Assembly: GCA_021736205.1 (NCBI GenBank)
Contig: JAIPGF010000006.1
Coordinates: 1 to 64,000, forward strand
Source of the DNA: Candidatus Izemoplasma sp.
GTDB lineage: Bacteria > Bacillota_I > Bacilli_A > Izemoplasmatales > Izemoplasmataceae
Length of the DNA stretch: 64,000 nucleotides
Direction of reading: 5' to 3'
Part shown: piece after piece, positions 32,419 to 41,658 of the stretch
How the letters are laid out: each line of letters opens with the position of its first letter
How positions within the stretch are numbered: position 1 is the stretch's first letter
The notes under the pieces: model-generated
The model's input: the letters and a program-made list of their open reading frames with translations, nothing else
The model's database searches: none
Told to the model about the DNA's origin: nothing
Translations under genes and position numbers: made by a program

Positions 32419-34752
32419 ATGTTTTCAACAACGAAACAATCAGAAGGAATATTACCAAGTATCGCAGTTCGTGGAATTGTGCCATTTCCTCATACAGATC
32501 TTCGTATTGAAGTAGGACGTAAATTAAGTAAAAAAGCTCTCACTGAAGCAGAAGAGGACTTTGATTCGCATGTTTTATTATTAGTACAAGAAAATCCCAG
32601 TGATAAACTACCCACTCAAGACAATGTCTTAGAGCATGCAGTTGTCGCTAAAATTGGAATAAAAATAAAATTACCGAACGGGAACTTCAAAGTAAAATTT
32701 GATCCGATCATCCGTGCAAATATTATTAAATTTGAACAAACGGACCCGTTCTTCATGACGAAATTCAAGACGCTCCCTACAACTCAAGACGATATTGATC
32801 AAGAACTAGCACTTGTACGTATGCTTTCAAAACAAGTAATGAGTAATGCTAAGAATTTTCTTAAAAATGCTCAAAAAAGTATGGAAGCTATTAAAAAAGG
32901 CGTATCAAGCGATAAATTATGCGATATAATAGCTAGCAATTTAAAAATTAGTGAAACAAAGAAATTCAAGTATTTAAAAACAGAGTCGTTAAACCAACGT
33001 CTCACCTTTTTGCTTGAAGACATTGAAAAGCAAAAGTACATGACAGAAATCGAAAACAAAATTAACATGACTGTTAAAAAGAACATTGACGAAAATCAAA
33101 AAGAGTATTATCTTCGTGAAAAAATGAAAGCCATTCAAGAAGAACTGGGTGACAAAGTAAAGAAAGAATCAGATATTGAATTACTCAAAGAAAAAATTCT
33201 TGAAAAGAAAATGCCAAAACATATTGAAGAAAAAGCACTTTATGAATTACAACGTTATAAATCAATCCCAACATCAAGTGGGGAAAGTGGAGTTATTAGA
33301 ACATATTTAGACTTTCTAATCGACTTACCATGGCATGAAAAAAGTGTGGATGAAACAGATATCAATAAAGCAGAGCAAGCACTTGATTCTACACACTTTG
33401 GACTTAAAAAAGTCAAAGAGCGTATCATTGAATACCTGGCTGTTAAGATACTAACAGGTAAAAACCCACAAACAATTCTTTGTTTAGTTGGACCTCCTGG
33501 TGTCGGAAAAACAACATTGGCACAAAGTATTGGAAAAGCTTTAAACCGAAAATTTGTTAAGCAATCACTCGGTGGGGTAAAAGACGAATCAGAAATTCGT
33601 GGACACCGCCGTACTTATTTAGGCGCACTACCTGGTCGTATCATGCAAGGCATGAAAAAAGCAGGTGTTGTCAATCCGGTATTCTTACTAGATGAGGTTG
33701 ATAAATTAGGCGCAGATTATAAAGGAGACCCAAGTGCAGCATTATTAGAAGTCCTTGATCCCCAACAAAATGCCAACTTTAGTGATCACTACTTAGAAGA
33801 AGAATACGACTTAAGTAAAGTATTGTTTATCGCAACTGCCAACTACCTTGGTAATATCCCAGCGCCACTTCGTGACCGTATGGAAATTATTGAATTAAGT
33901 AGTTATACAGAATTAGAAAAACTAAACATTGCAAAAGAACACCTTGTTGATAAACAACTTAAAACACATGGACTAAAAAAAGAAAAATTTATCATGGATG
34001 ATGAAGCAATCATGGCACTTATCCGTTCTTATACAAGAGAAGCTGGTGTCAGACAACTTGATAGATTATTTGGATCACTCATACGTAAATCGATCAAAAT
34101 GATTTTAGGAGATAAAAAAGATCATGTTGAAATTACAAAAGATAATTTAAACGATCATTTAGGAAAACCTAAATTCTTAGATAAAGATAGTGAAACATCT
34201 GATCAAGTAGGTGTGGTTAACGGTCTAGCGTATACGCAATTTGGTGGAGACACACTACCCGTTGAAGTAACCTATTATAAAGGAACAGGTAAACTTGTGT
34301 TAACAGGTAAACTTGGAGACGTGATGAAAGAAAGTGCACAAGCGGCGCTTAGTTATGTTAAATCACATGCCAAAGAATTTGAAATTGATATGGATCGATT
34401 TAAAGATAATGATATTCATATTCATGTACCAGAAGGTGCAGTTCCTAAAGATGGGCCAAGTGCTGGTGTAACCATCACAACAGCCATTGTTAGTGCCTTA
34501 ACAAATAAAAAAGTTGATCATAACCTAGGTATGACTGGTGAAATTACATTACGAGGACGCGTTCTGCCAATTGGTGGACTTAAAGAAAAGTCAATTGCAG
34601 CGCATCGTATGGGACTTAAAGCAATCATAATCCCGATGAAAAACAAAAAAGATTTAGAAGATATTCCATCAGACGTTAAAAACAATTTAGAAATCATTCC
34701 TGTTGAGAATATGGATGAAATCATTGTTCGTGCTTTTAAACAATCTATCTAA
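32419..34752 (+). CDS. lon: ATP-dependent protease Lon (LonA)
   Basis: 777 aa, usual LonA length. N-terminal substrate-binding domain (1-200), coiled region, AAA+ module with Walker A GPPGVGKTT (about 356-364) and Walker B VFLLDEVDK, and C-terminal serine protease with catalytic Ser in PKDGPSAGVT (about 677-686) and Lys in GGLKEKSIAAHR (about 721). Degrades misfolded and regulatory proteins in the cytosol. Preceded by a promoter (TATAATATAAG near 32378) and AAAGAGGTGA RBS. No HrcA/CIRCE or other stress operator recognised upstream. Confidence 0.98.
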   Translation: MFSTTKQSEGILPSIAVRGIVPFPHTDLRIEVGRKLSKKALTEAEEDFDSHVLLLVQENPSDKLPTQDNVLEHAVVAKIGIKIKLPNGNFKVKFDPIIRANIIKFEQTDPFFMTKFKTLPTTQDDIDQELALVRMLSKQVMSNAKNFLKNAQKSMEAIKKGVSSDKLCDIIASNLKISETKKFKYLKTESLNQRLTFLLEDIEKQKYMTEIENKINMTVKKNIDENQKEYYLREKMKAIQEELGDKVKKESDIELLKEKILEKKMPKHIEEKALYELQRYKSIPTSSGESGVIRTYLDFLIDLPWHEKSVDETDINKAEQALDSTHFGLKKVKERIIEYLAVKILTGKNPQTILCLVGPPGVGKTTLAQSIGKALNRKFVKQSLGGVKDESEIRGHRRTYLGALPGRIMQGMKKAGVVNPVFLLDEVDKLGADYKGDPSAALLEVLDPQQNANFSDHYLEEEYDLSKVLFIATANYLGNIPAPLRDRMEIIELSSYTELEKLNIAKEHLVDKQLKTHGLKKEKFIMDDEAIMALIRSYTREAGVRQLDRLFGSLIRKSIKMILGDKKDHVEITKDNLNDHLGKPKFLDKDSETSDQVGVVNGLAYTQFGGDTLPVEVTYYKGTGKLVLTGKLGDVMKESAQAALSYVKSHAKEFEIDMDRFKDNDIHIHVPEGAVPKDGPSAGVTITTAIVSALTNKKVDHNLGMTGEITLRGRVLPIGGLKEKSIAAHRMGLKAIIIPMKNKKDLEDIPSDVKNNLEIIPVENMDEIIVRAFKQSI

Positions 34753-34778
34753 AGAAGCGTTTCAGACGCTTCTTTTTT
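34752..34778 (+). terminator. Terminator of lon
   Basis: AAGAAGCGT-TTC-AGACGCTTCTTTTTT; stem starts at the stop codon. Confidence 0.85.
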
Positions 34779-34783
34779 ATTAA

Positions 34784-34812
34784 TTGACATATGACCACTG
34801 GTCATATATAAT
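34784..34812 (+). promoter_or_regulatory. Consensus promoter overlapped by a 19-bp operator palindrome
   Basis: TTGACA (34784-34789), 17-bp spacer, TATAAT (34807-34812): perfect consensus. The perfect palindrome ATATGACCACTGGTCATAT (34789-34807) fills the spacer exactly. Binding there would block RNA polymerase, and the next gene is a TetR repressor, so autorepression is very likely. Confidence 0.9.
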
Positions 34813-34843
34813 TAAAACAACCAGATATGAGGATTTGATACCA

Positions 34844-35464
34844 ATGCCCTATAAAACATACCTGCATTTACCCCGTAAGAAAAAAACGCGTATTTTTAAT
34901 GCTGGATTGCGTGAATTTTCCACCAATCCCAAACATGACGCATCTATTAACACAATTGTTAAAACTGCTAAAATATCTAAAGGAAGCTTTTATCAGTACT
35001 TTAAAAACAAAGATGCATTCTATTGGTACATTGTTAGAGCTATTATGCAAGAGAATACCAAAAAGTATCGAACGCTGTTAAAAATTAATGAGGGAAACCT
35101 CTTTGAAACAGAACGCGATATATTTAAATCAATTTTAGACTTATTTAATAATGAACGTTATAAAAATTTTATGATCCACGTTTTTAAAGATTCATTTGTT
35201 GAATTACAACCTGAAATTTCGGCTAAAGCACAAACGATTTATTTTGATATGTATGATATCTTAGTCAAATATGGATTTAAAGGGTACAATATTAAAACTA
35301 AAAATGATTTCCGTGTTGTTTTTAGTATGATTCGTAATATCACAAATTCAACCATCTTAAAATATATTTCAGATGACTTATCAATTGGTTCAGCTATTAG
35401 GTTATATGATAAAAAGTTAGATTATTTAGAGAAAGGCATTTTAAAACGTGGCTTGTTTGGTTAA
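34844..35464 (+). CDS. TetR-family transcriptional regulator
   Basis: 206 aa. Start at 34844 because upstream in-frame codons belong to the promoter; AGGA precedes it. N-terminal HTH (about 24-50: SINTIVKTAKISKGSFYQYFKNKDAFY) with the typical KGSFYQYFxNKD signature. The C-terminal ligand domain is divergent. The operator inside its promoter implies autoregulation. Neighbours are lon (upstream, terminated) and pepF (co-directional), so the regulon is not evident from position; the operator palindrome could be used to find targets. Confidence 0.92.
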   Translation: MPYKTYLHLPRKKKTRIFNAGLREFSTNPKHDASINTIVKTAKISKGSFYQYFKNKDAFYWYIVRAIMQENTKKYRTLLKINEGNLFETERDIFKSILDLFNNERYKNFMIHVFKDSFVELQPEISAKAQTIYFDMYDILVKYGFKGYNIKTKNDFRVVFSMIRNITNSTILKYISDDLSIGSAIRLYDKKLDYLEKGILKRGLFG

Positions 35465-35538
35465 AGTGACACTTTTTACAAGATTATCTATTTCCCTTAG
35501 ATAGTTTATATGGTAATATTTTAACAGGAGGAGATTTT

Positions 35539-37296
35539 ATGAAAACATGGAATTTAGACGCATTATATGAATCATTTGAAGATGAGTCATTTCAAAATGA
35601 TTTACAAGAAACAAAAAAATTAATTGATACATTAAATGAATTTGCAAAAAAAGAATTTTCCAATCTAGAAGATCCTAAACAGAAAATTAAAGCCTATCTT
35701 AAACAAGAAGAAAAATTGGATCATCTTGTTAGAAAATTATATTCTTTTTGCTCATTAACAATGAGTGTTGATGCAAAAAACAAAGATGCCAAGAAATATT
35801 TGAATAATATCCAAGTCGCTCTGAGTAAAACAACGTTTGCTTCAACTAGATTTTCTAAATGGTTACCTGAAGTAAACAATTTAGATAAACTTATTCAATC
35901 AGATGAATTACTAAAAGAAGCAAGGTTTTATTTAAACCGAATTGTTGAAGGGGCTAAATATGTTTTAAGTGATCAAGAAGAAATGGTTATTTCGAAAATG
36001 AAACAAACATCTTCAACTGCCTGGTCACAACTACAAGGCGAACTCACATCGACATTAAAAATTGAATTTGATGGTGAAGAGTTATCTTTAAGTGCTTTAA
36101 GAAACAAGGCATATAGTAAAGATCCAGATATTAGAAAACGAGCACATGATACCTTACTAGATGCATTGCCTGAAATAACGCCTAGTATCGCTTATGCGAT
36201 GAATGGTGTTAAAGGTGAAGTAAATAACTTATCAGAGATGAGAGGCTATGACAGTCCACTTGATGAAGCCGTTTTTAAATCACGAATGAAACGAGAAACA
36301 CTTGATACATTACTTGCTTCAATGCGTGAATATTTACCACATTTCCACCAATACATAAAACGTAAAGCAAAATTATTAGGTCACGAAGATGGAATGCCTT
36401 ATTATGATTTATTCGCACCTCTTGGTGAAAGCAATCGTGAATTTAGTGAAGAAGAAGCAATGACTTATATTTTCAAAAACTTTAAAACGTTTAGTCCCAA
36501 GTTAGAAAATCTTGCCAAACGTGCATGGAAAGAATCATGGATTGATTTTACACCACGCAATGGGAAACGTGGCGGGGCATTTTGTGCTAATTTACATCCC
36601 ATAAAGCAATCACGTATCTTAACGAACTTTACCGGTAGTTTCTCGAATGTTATTACACTTGCACACGAACTAGGTCATGCGTATCATGGAGATAATATTT
36701 TCTCAGAAAAAAGTTTTAATAGTTCTTATACAATGCCTGTGGCAGAAACCGCATCGACATTTTGTGAAACCATTGTGAAAAACGCTGCGATAAATGATGC
36801 AAACAAAGAAGAAAAAATATTTTTACTTGAGCAATCCTTAATGGGCTCAACACAAGTAATTGTTGATATTTTAAGTCGTTTTATTTTCGAAAAAAATGTC
36901 TTTGATAAACGCTTAGAAACACCATTAAACGAAGACATGTTAAATGATTTTATGCTTGATGCGCAAAAAGAAGCTTACGCTGATAGTTTAGATCATGATT
37001 ATTTAATGCCTTATGCTTGGGTCTATAAACCACATTATTATAGTGGTGGCTTATCATATTATAACTTCCCATATGCCTTTGGACTATTATTTGCTAAAGG
37101 TATTTATGCGAAATTTAAAGAAAACGGACCAGCATTCGCCAAAGATATTGACTTACTCTTAGAGAAAACAGGTCAGATGACCGTTGAAGATGTTGCTGAT
37201 TTAGTTGATATAGACTTAAATGATAAAGACTTCTGGCGTAAAAGCTTAGATGTCATCAAAGAAGAAATAGATTTATTCTTAGAACTTACTGAATAA
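35539..37296 (+). CDS. pepF: Oligoendopeptidase F (M3 family)
   Basis: 585 aa. Zinc metallopeptidase with motif HELGHAYHGD (about residue 375; HExxH with E replaced in the family order H-E-L-G-H) and third ligand Glu in VAETASTFCE (about 403). Residues 1-110 match the oligoendopeptidase F N-domain. Degrades short peptides in the cytosol. ACAGGAGGAG RBS. A TATCTA...TAGATA inverted repeat lies in the upstream region (about 35484-35504). It has a terminator at 37301. Confidence 0.95.
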   Translation: MKTWNLDALYESFEDESFQNDLQETKKLIDTLNEFAKKEFSNLEDPKQKIKAYLKQEEKLDHLVRKLYSFCSLTMSVDAKNKDAKKYLNNIQVALSKTTFASTRFSKWLPEVNNLDKLIQSDELLKEARFYLNRIVEGAKYVLSDQEEMVISKMKQTSSTAWSQLQGELTSTLKIEFDGEELSLSALRNKAYSKDPDIRKRAHDTLLDALPEITPSIAYAMNGVKGEVNNLSEMRGYDSPLDEAVFKSRMKRETLDTLLASMREYLPHFHQYIKRKAKLLGHEDGMPYYDLFAPLGESNREFSEEEAMTYIFKNFKTFSPKLENLAKRAWKESWIDFTPRNGKRGGAFCANLHPIKQSRILTNFTGSFSNVITLAHELGHAYHGDNIFSEKSFNSSYTMPVAETASTFCETIVKNAAINDANKEEKIFLLEQSLMGSTQVIVDILSRFIFEKNVFDKRLETPLNEDMLNDFMLDAQKEAYADSLDHDYLMPYAWVYKPHYYSGGLSYYNFPYAFGLLFAKGIYAKFKENGPAFAKDIDLLLEKTGQMTVEDVADLVDIDLNDKDFWRKSLDVIKEEIDLFLELTE

Positions 37297-37300
37297 GTAA

Positions 37301-37335
37301 AAAAGCTAGTAAACATTCCAGTTTACTAGCTTTTT
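37301..37335. terminator. Terminator of pepF
   Basis: AAAAGCTAGTAAAC-ATTCCA-GTTTACTAGCTTTTT perfect stem. Confidence 0.9.
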
Positions 37336-37372
37336 ATTGTATGGTATCATATTACGCGTATGAGGTGATTTT

Positions 37373-38221
37373 ATGACAGACAGAAAAAAAGGTATTATCT
37401 CCCTCATCATCGCAGCCTTTGGATTTGCAATGATGAGCATTATGGTGAAAAACGCAGGTGATTTACCTGCTTATCAAAAAGTATTTTTTAGAAATTTAAT
37501 CTCGATGTTTTTAGCGATCATTATGGTAACGGTTCGTGAAGATCGCTACTATGGCAGAAAAGAAAATCAAAAATTTTTACTTTTAAGAAGTACATTTGGC
37601 ACCATTGGAATGTTGCTTTTCTTTTTTTCCATTGATAATTTAGAAAATATTAGCGATGCGACAATGTTAAATAAATTATCGACCTTCTTTTTAATTTTCT
37701 TTAGTAGTTTTTTCTTACATGAAAAAATTAAGAAGTATCAGTTTATTGCGATTATAATCGCCTTTCTAGGCTCTTTACTGATTATAAAACCAGCATTCAA
37801 CTTTGACATTATCCCCTATTTAACAAGTGTACTTGCTGCGATGTTTGCCGGTGCAGCCTACACGATGTTACGCGTATTAGGAAAAAAAGAAAAATATTAT
37901 ACAGTTGTCCTTTACTTTAGTACCTTCTCCGTTGTTGTATTATTACCGGTTATCTTATTAAATTATCATCCTATGACATCTACACAAATCATCTATCTAA
38001 TCTTAACAGGTGTATTCGCAACAGTCGGACAATTTGGTACCACCATTGCTTATAAGTTTGCTCCCGCTAAACAAATATCGATCTTTAATTATATAAATGT
38101 ATTATTTGTGGCCTTACTGGGCATTCCGTTTTTCAGCACATTTCCCGATATCGTCAGTTTAACTGGATATGTCATTATCTTTGGCGCAAGTTTTTATATG
38201 TTTAAGAAAAAACAAACTTAA
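37373..38221 (+). CDS. DMT-superfamily (EamA) transporter
   Basis: 282 aa with ten hydrophobic segments arranged as two repeats of five, the EamA plan. Typical features: MMSIMVKNAGDLPAYQKVFFRN in the first repeat, ISDATMLNKLSTFF, and AAMFAGAAYTMLRVLGKKE starting the second. Probable exporter of small metabolites; substrate unknown. TATGAGGTGA RBS. Single gene between terminators, plasma membrane. Confidence 0.9.
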   Translation: MTDRKKGIISLIIAAFGFAMMSIMVKNAGDLPAYQKVFFRNLISMFLAIIMVTVREDRYYGRKENQKFLLLRSTFGTIGMLLFFFSIDNLENISDATMLNKLSTFFLIFFSSFFLHEKIKKYQFIAIIIAFLGSLLIIKPAFNFDIIPYLTSVLAAMFAGAAYTMLRVLGKKEKYYTVVLYFSTFSVVVLLPVILLNYHPMTSTQIIYLILTGVFATVGQFGTTIAYKFAPAKQISIFNYINVLFVALLGIPFFSTFPDIVSLTGYVIIFGASFYMFKKKQT

Positions 38222-38279
38222 GTATCCCCCTGAATTAACAACAAAAAAATGATATACTATATCTAACGAGGTGAAACCA

Positions 38280-39305
38280 ATGATTGATTTTAGAAGTGAT
38301 ACAGTTACCAAACCAACGAAAAAAATGCGTGAGTCTATGATGAATGCCACAGTTGGTGATGATGTTTATCAAGACGATCCAACGATTAACAAACTAGAAG
38401 CATTAGCCGCTAAAATGACCGGTAAAGAAGCTGCTTTATTTGTGACAAGTGGTACAATGGGAAATCAACTCGCCATCATGACACATACACAACGCGGGGA
38501 TGAAATCATTCTTGGAAGCCATTCTCATATTAAAACATATGAAGTAGGCGCGTCCGCTGTATTAAGTGGTGTGAGTTTCCATTTACTTAATGAAACGCGT
38601 GGTAAATTACCTATACAAGAACTAAAGACAGCCATTAGAGGAGAAGACATACATTATCCTAACACATCCTTAATCTGTTTAGAAAATGCCCATGGGAGTG
38701 GTGTTGTTTTTGGGCCGGAGTATATGAAAAAAGTTCATGAATTAGCACAACAAAAAGGTGTGTTTGTCCACTTGGATGGGGCCCGTTTATTTAATGCCGC
38801 AACCCATCTAAAGGTTGACCTGAAAGCAATAACTAAGCATGTTGATTCTGTCACATTTTGTTTATCGAAAGGACTTGCTAGTCCTGTAGGTAGTCTTCTT
38901 TGTGGCACCAACGCCTTTATTCAAAAAGCGCGCAAGTATCGAAAGATGCTAGGTGGCGGTATGCGCCAAGCAGGCGTGCTGGCTGCTCCAGGACTTATTT
39001 CCCTTAAAGAAATGACCAAACGACTAAATGACGATCATAAACACGCACAGTACCTTGCTGATAAATTAAATAACTATGATGAATTTGATGTTAATTTTGA
39101 TGTCCTAGATATCAATATGGTTTTTACAAAGAGTAGCTTGGATTTTAAAGATCTAGCGACCTACTTAAAACAACAAAATATCATCATCGGTGGCTACAAA
39201 GGTGAATACTTACGTATAGCGATTCATAACGATATATCAAAAAAAGATATTGATGCCTTATTAGACCACATTGAAGCGTACATAAAAAAAACAAATTCTC
39301 ATTAA
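38280..39305 (+). CDS. ltaE: Low-specificity threonine aldolase
   Basis: 341 aa from ATG 38280 (CGAGGTGAAACC as RBS). PLP enzyme that splits threonine or allo-threonine into glycine and acetaldehyde. Signature start MIDFRSDTVTKPTKKM, then GDDVYQDDPT, VHLDGARLFNAA (Asp binds PLP) and the Schiff-base Lys in VTFCLSKGLASPVGS (about residue 200). Full length. Its stop codon overlaps the stop of the convergent membrane gene 39302-39955 by 4 nt, inside a shared terminator. Confidence 0.95.
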   Translation: MIDFRSDTVTKPTKKMRESMMNATVGDDVYQDDPTINKLEALAAKMTGKEAALFVTSGTMGNQLAIMTHTQRGDEIILGSHSHIKTYEVGASAVLSGVSFHLLNETRGKLPIQELKTAIRGEDIHYPNTSLICLENAHGSGVVFGPEYMKKVHELAQQKGVFVHLDGARLFNAATHLKVDLKAITKHVDSVTFCLSKGLASPVGSLLCGTNAFIQKARKYRKMLGGGMRQAGVLAAPGLISLKEMTKRLNDDHKHAQYLADKLNNYDEFDVNFDVLDINMVFTKSSLDFKDLATYLKQQNIIIGGYKGEYLRIAIHNDISKKDIDALLDHIEAYIKKTNSH

Positions 39306-39324
39306 TCTGAGAATTTGTTTTTTT
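39284..39324. terminator. Bidirectional terminator containing two stop codons
   Basis: A8-CAAATTCTCA-TTAATC-TGAGAATTTG-T7. The loop TTAATC contains the stop codons of both ltaE (+) and the 39302 gene (-), so one compact element ends both genes. Confidence 0.9.
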
Positions 39325-39955
39325 CATAGTATTGATAATTTTGTATTAAAATGTTTTTCTCATATAGAATTAAAGATAGATACAACAAAAACACAATAAA
39401 GGCGATAAAGAACCAGATTTCAAAAATGCCTTTGTTAACAAACATAAAGTAGGATAAGATACTACCAAGCCATATAACAGAAATCCAGATATAGATGACA
39501 CGTTTCAAATGTTTATTTTCATTGGCGATATACATCGCAAAGGGATAAAAACCAAGTGTAATAAACAGTCCGAATAATCCAGCAGCTATTACATGAATCC
39601 AGGACCAAAACAATAAGTCACTGGTTGATGGAATAACAGCTGTTAACACAAGAAATATAACACTAATACTAATATAGGAATAATGGCGTTGATTTTTATA
39701 GTTTTCTAAGTAAAATAAGAAGAATATTGATGAACTTAATGTAAAGCCTGTATAACTAGCCCATACAATAAATAAAATACGGTTTTGAATAGAAAAGCCG
39801 TTCCCAATATTACTCAGATTATATTCAAACGGGCTTTGTAATGTCCCATATATAATAGTAAAGATGAGCGCAATGAGTAAATAGGACATAACAAGGATAC
39901 GTTTTTTACGGTCTTTAATATAACTTATTTCCATTTTTCTCTTTAAATCATCCAT
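39302..39955 (-). CDS. DUF998-like membrane protein
   Basis: 217 aa from the ATG preceded by GGAGGGATTAT (the longer frame has no RBS). Six or so hydrophobic segments (about 20-40, 58-80, 92-112, 118-140, 150-170 and 176-196). LSNIGNG followed by NRILFIVWASYTG resembles DUF998 proteins. Integral membrane protein, function unknown. Convergent to ltaE. Confidence 0.65.
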   Translation of the reverse strand: MDDLKRKMEISYIKDRKKRILVMSYLLIALIFTIIYGTLQSPFEYNLSNIGNGFSIQNRILFIVWASYTGFTLSSSIFFLFYLENYKNQRHYSYISISVIFLVLTAVIPSTSDLLFWSWIHVIAAGLFGLFITLGFYPFAMYIANENKHLKRVIYIWISVIWLGSILSYFMFVNKGIFEIWFFIAFIVFLLYLSLILYEKNILIQNYQYYEKNKFSD

Positions 39956-40052
39956 ATAATCCCTCCAACTCGTATTATAGGCTAAGAAATATTTTTTCAC
40001 AACACTATTTTTAAAGAAATATATATGATAAAATAAAAGAGGAAGTGATACT

Positions 40053-40646
40053 ATGAAAATTAATCAAGTAGAGTTTATAATAAGCGCGGTAAGCCCCAAA
40101 CAATACCCAAAGGATAAATTACCTGAAATTGTTGTAGCGGGGCGCAGTAATGTAGGAAAAAGTAGTTTTATCAATAGTGTACTAAACAGAAACAATATTG
40201 CCTACACTTCTTCGAAGCCAGGACGTACACAAACACTGAATTTCTTCAAAATAAATGAACAATTTTATTTTGTTGATGTGCCAGGCTATGGCTACGCTAA
40301 AGTTAGTAAGACCGATAGACAACGGTTTTCTGAAATTATTGATGAATATTTAAGATTGGGCGATAATATCGAACTCGCCATTCAATTAGTCGATTTCAGA
40401 CATCCACCAAGCAAGAAAGATATCCAAATGTATACATATTTAACAAGTTATGATATCCCCTGTCTAGTTGTCGCAACAAAAGTCGATAAAGTTAGTAAAA
40501 ACAAACGAGAAAAACAAGAAGCATTAATTAAACAAGCATTGAATATGGAAAATCCTAATTTATTTGTTCCATATTCAGCAATCAATCATTTTAATCGAAA
40601 CGTTATTTTAGATGTATTAGACCAAATAGTAGGTGAAGAAAAATGA
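40053..40646 (+). CDS. engB: Ribosome biogenesis GTPase EngB/YsxC
   Basis: 197 aa. Small GTPase for 50S assembly. G1 AGRSNVGKSSFIN (about 29-41), G3 DVPGYGYAKVS (about 75-85), G4 TKVDK (about 146-150), G5 SA in VPYSAIN. TRTQTLNFF-type G2 region present (GRTQTLNFFKI). RBS AAGAGGAAGTGA. In Bacillus it lies next to lon; here lon is 5 kb away. The next gene starts within its stop (ATGA). Confidence 0.95.
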   Translation: MKINQVEFIISAVSPKQYPKDKLPEIVVAGRSNVGKSSFINSVLNRNNIAYTSSKPGRTQTLNFFKINEQFYFVDVPGYGYAKVSKTDRQRFSEIIDEYLRLGDNIELAIQLVDFRHPPSKKDIQMYTYLTSYDIPCLVVATKVDKVSKNKREKQEALIKQALNMENPNLFVPYSAINHFNRNVILDVLDQIVGEEK

Positions 40647-41644
40647 AAGTTTTATTAGTTGGTGGAACCGGTATTATATCAACTGCAGTAAGTCAAGAGA
40701 TAATTGAACGTGAGTATGATCTATATGTATTAAATAGAGGTAATCATCCAGAAAAGTTACCTAATGAGGCAACATTATTAAAAGGCGATATCAATGATAA
40801 AAAACAAGTTAAAGCCTTATTAGAAGACAATTACTTTGATGTAATTGTTGATTTTATTGCCTTTACTGTTGAACATTGCGAGCGTGATTATGAGTTATTT
40901 AATGGTAAAACAGATCAATTCATTTTCATATCAAGTGCCTCAGCGTATAAAAAACCATTACCGTTCACACCTGTAACTGAAGCAATTCCTCTAGGAAATA
41001 AGTATTGGGGTTATAGCGAAAACAAGAAAAAATGTGAAACATATCTTTTTAACACACCAAAAGACTTTAATGTGACAGTGATTAGACCATCACATACATA
41101 CAATGAAAAAATGCTTATTGCTCGCTTAAATAGTCATTCTAACCCCTATACATTACTTAACCGCTTTATCCAAGGAAAAGAAATAATTTTAATCAATGGC
41201 GGATCACAAGTGTGGACAATCACACATAATAGTGATTTTGCGAAAGGCTTTGTTGATGTATTTAAAAATGAAGCAGCGTATAATGATTACTTCCATCTAA
41301 CCAGTGAAAAAGCATATACCTGGAGAGAACTTAACCAACATATCTACGAAGCACTAAATGAGAAGAAAGCTATTCCGAGTCCTAAATTCGTTTCTATTCC
41401 TATAGAAACAGTCATGGAATACTTTCCAGAATTTAAAGCAGAAATTTATGGAGATAAACTTACATCAACAACCTTTGATAATAGTAAAATCAAAGCAATT
41501 GCTCCTAATTATAGCTCAAAAGTCGGGTATGAAGATATCTTACCAAAAGTGATTGATCATTTCTTAAATAATACAGATCAAGCAATTGATGAAGAATTTG
41601 ATAAAAAATATGATGCGTTAATCGCGTATCATAAGAAACAATAA
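40643..41644 (+). CDS. NAD-dependent epimerase/reductase-like protein
   Basis: 333 aa. Extended SDR fold: VLLVGGTGIISTAVSQEI (GxxGxxG-like nucleotide loop), DINDKKQVK, IVDFIAFT, SSASAY with the downstream YWGYSENKKKCE giving the YxxxK active site. Similar to RNA-binding/CSP41-like epimerases; substrate not determinable. Translationally coupled to engB by a 4-nt overlap and followed 14 nt later by the large membrane protein gene. Confidence 0.85.
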   Translation: MKVLLVGGTGIISTAVSQEIIEREYDLYVLNRGNHPEKLPNEATLLKGDINDKKQVKALLEDNYFDVIVDFIAFTVEHCERDYELFNGKTDQFIFISSASAYKKPLPFTPVTEAIPLGNKYWGYSENKKKCETYLFNTPKDFNVTVIRPSHTYNEKMLIARLNSHSNPYTLLNRFIQGKEIILINGGSQVWTITHNSDFAKGFVDVFKNEAAYNDYFHLTSEKAYTWRELNQHIYEALNEKKAIPSPKFVSIPIETVMEYFPEFKAEIYGDKLTSTTFDNSKIKAIAPNYSSKVGYEDILPKVIDHFLNNTDQAIDEEFDKKYDALIAYHKKQ

Positions 41645-41658
41645 GGTAGGGATTATTT

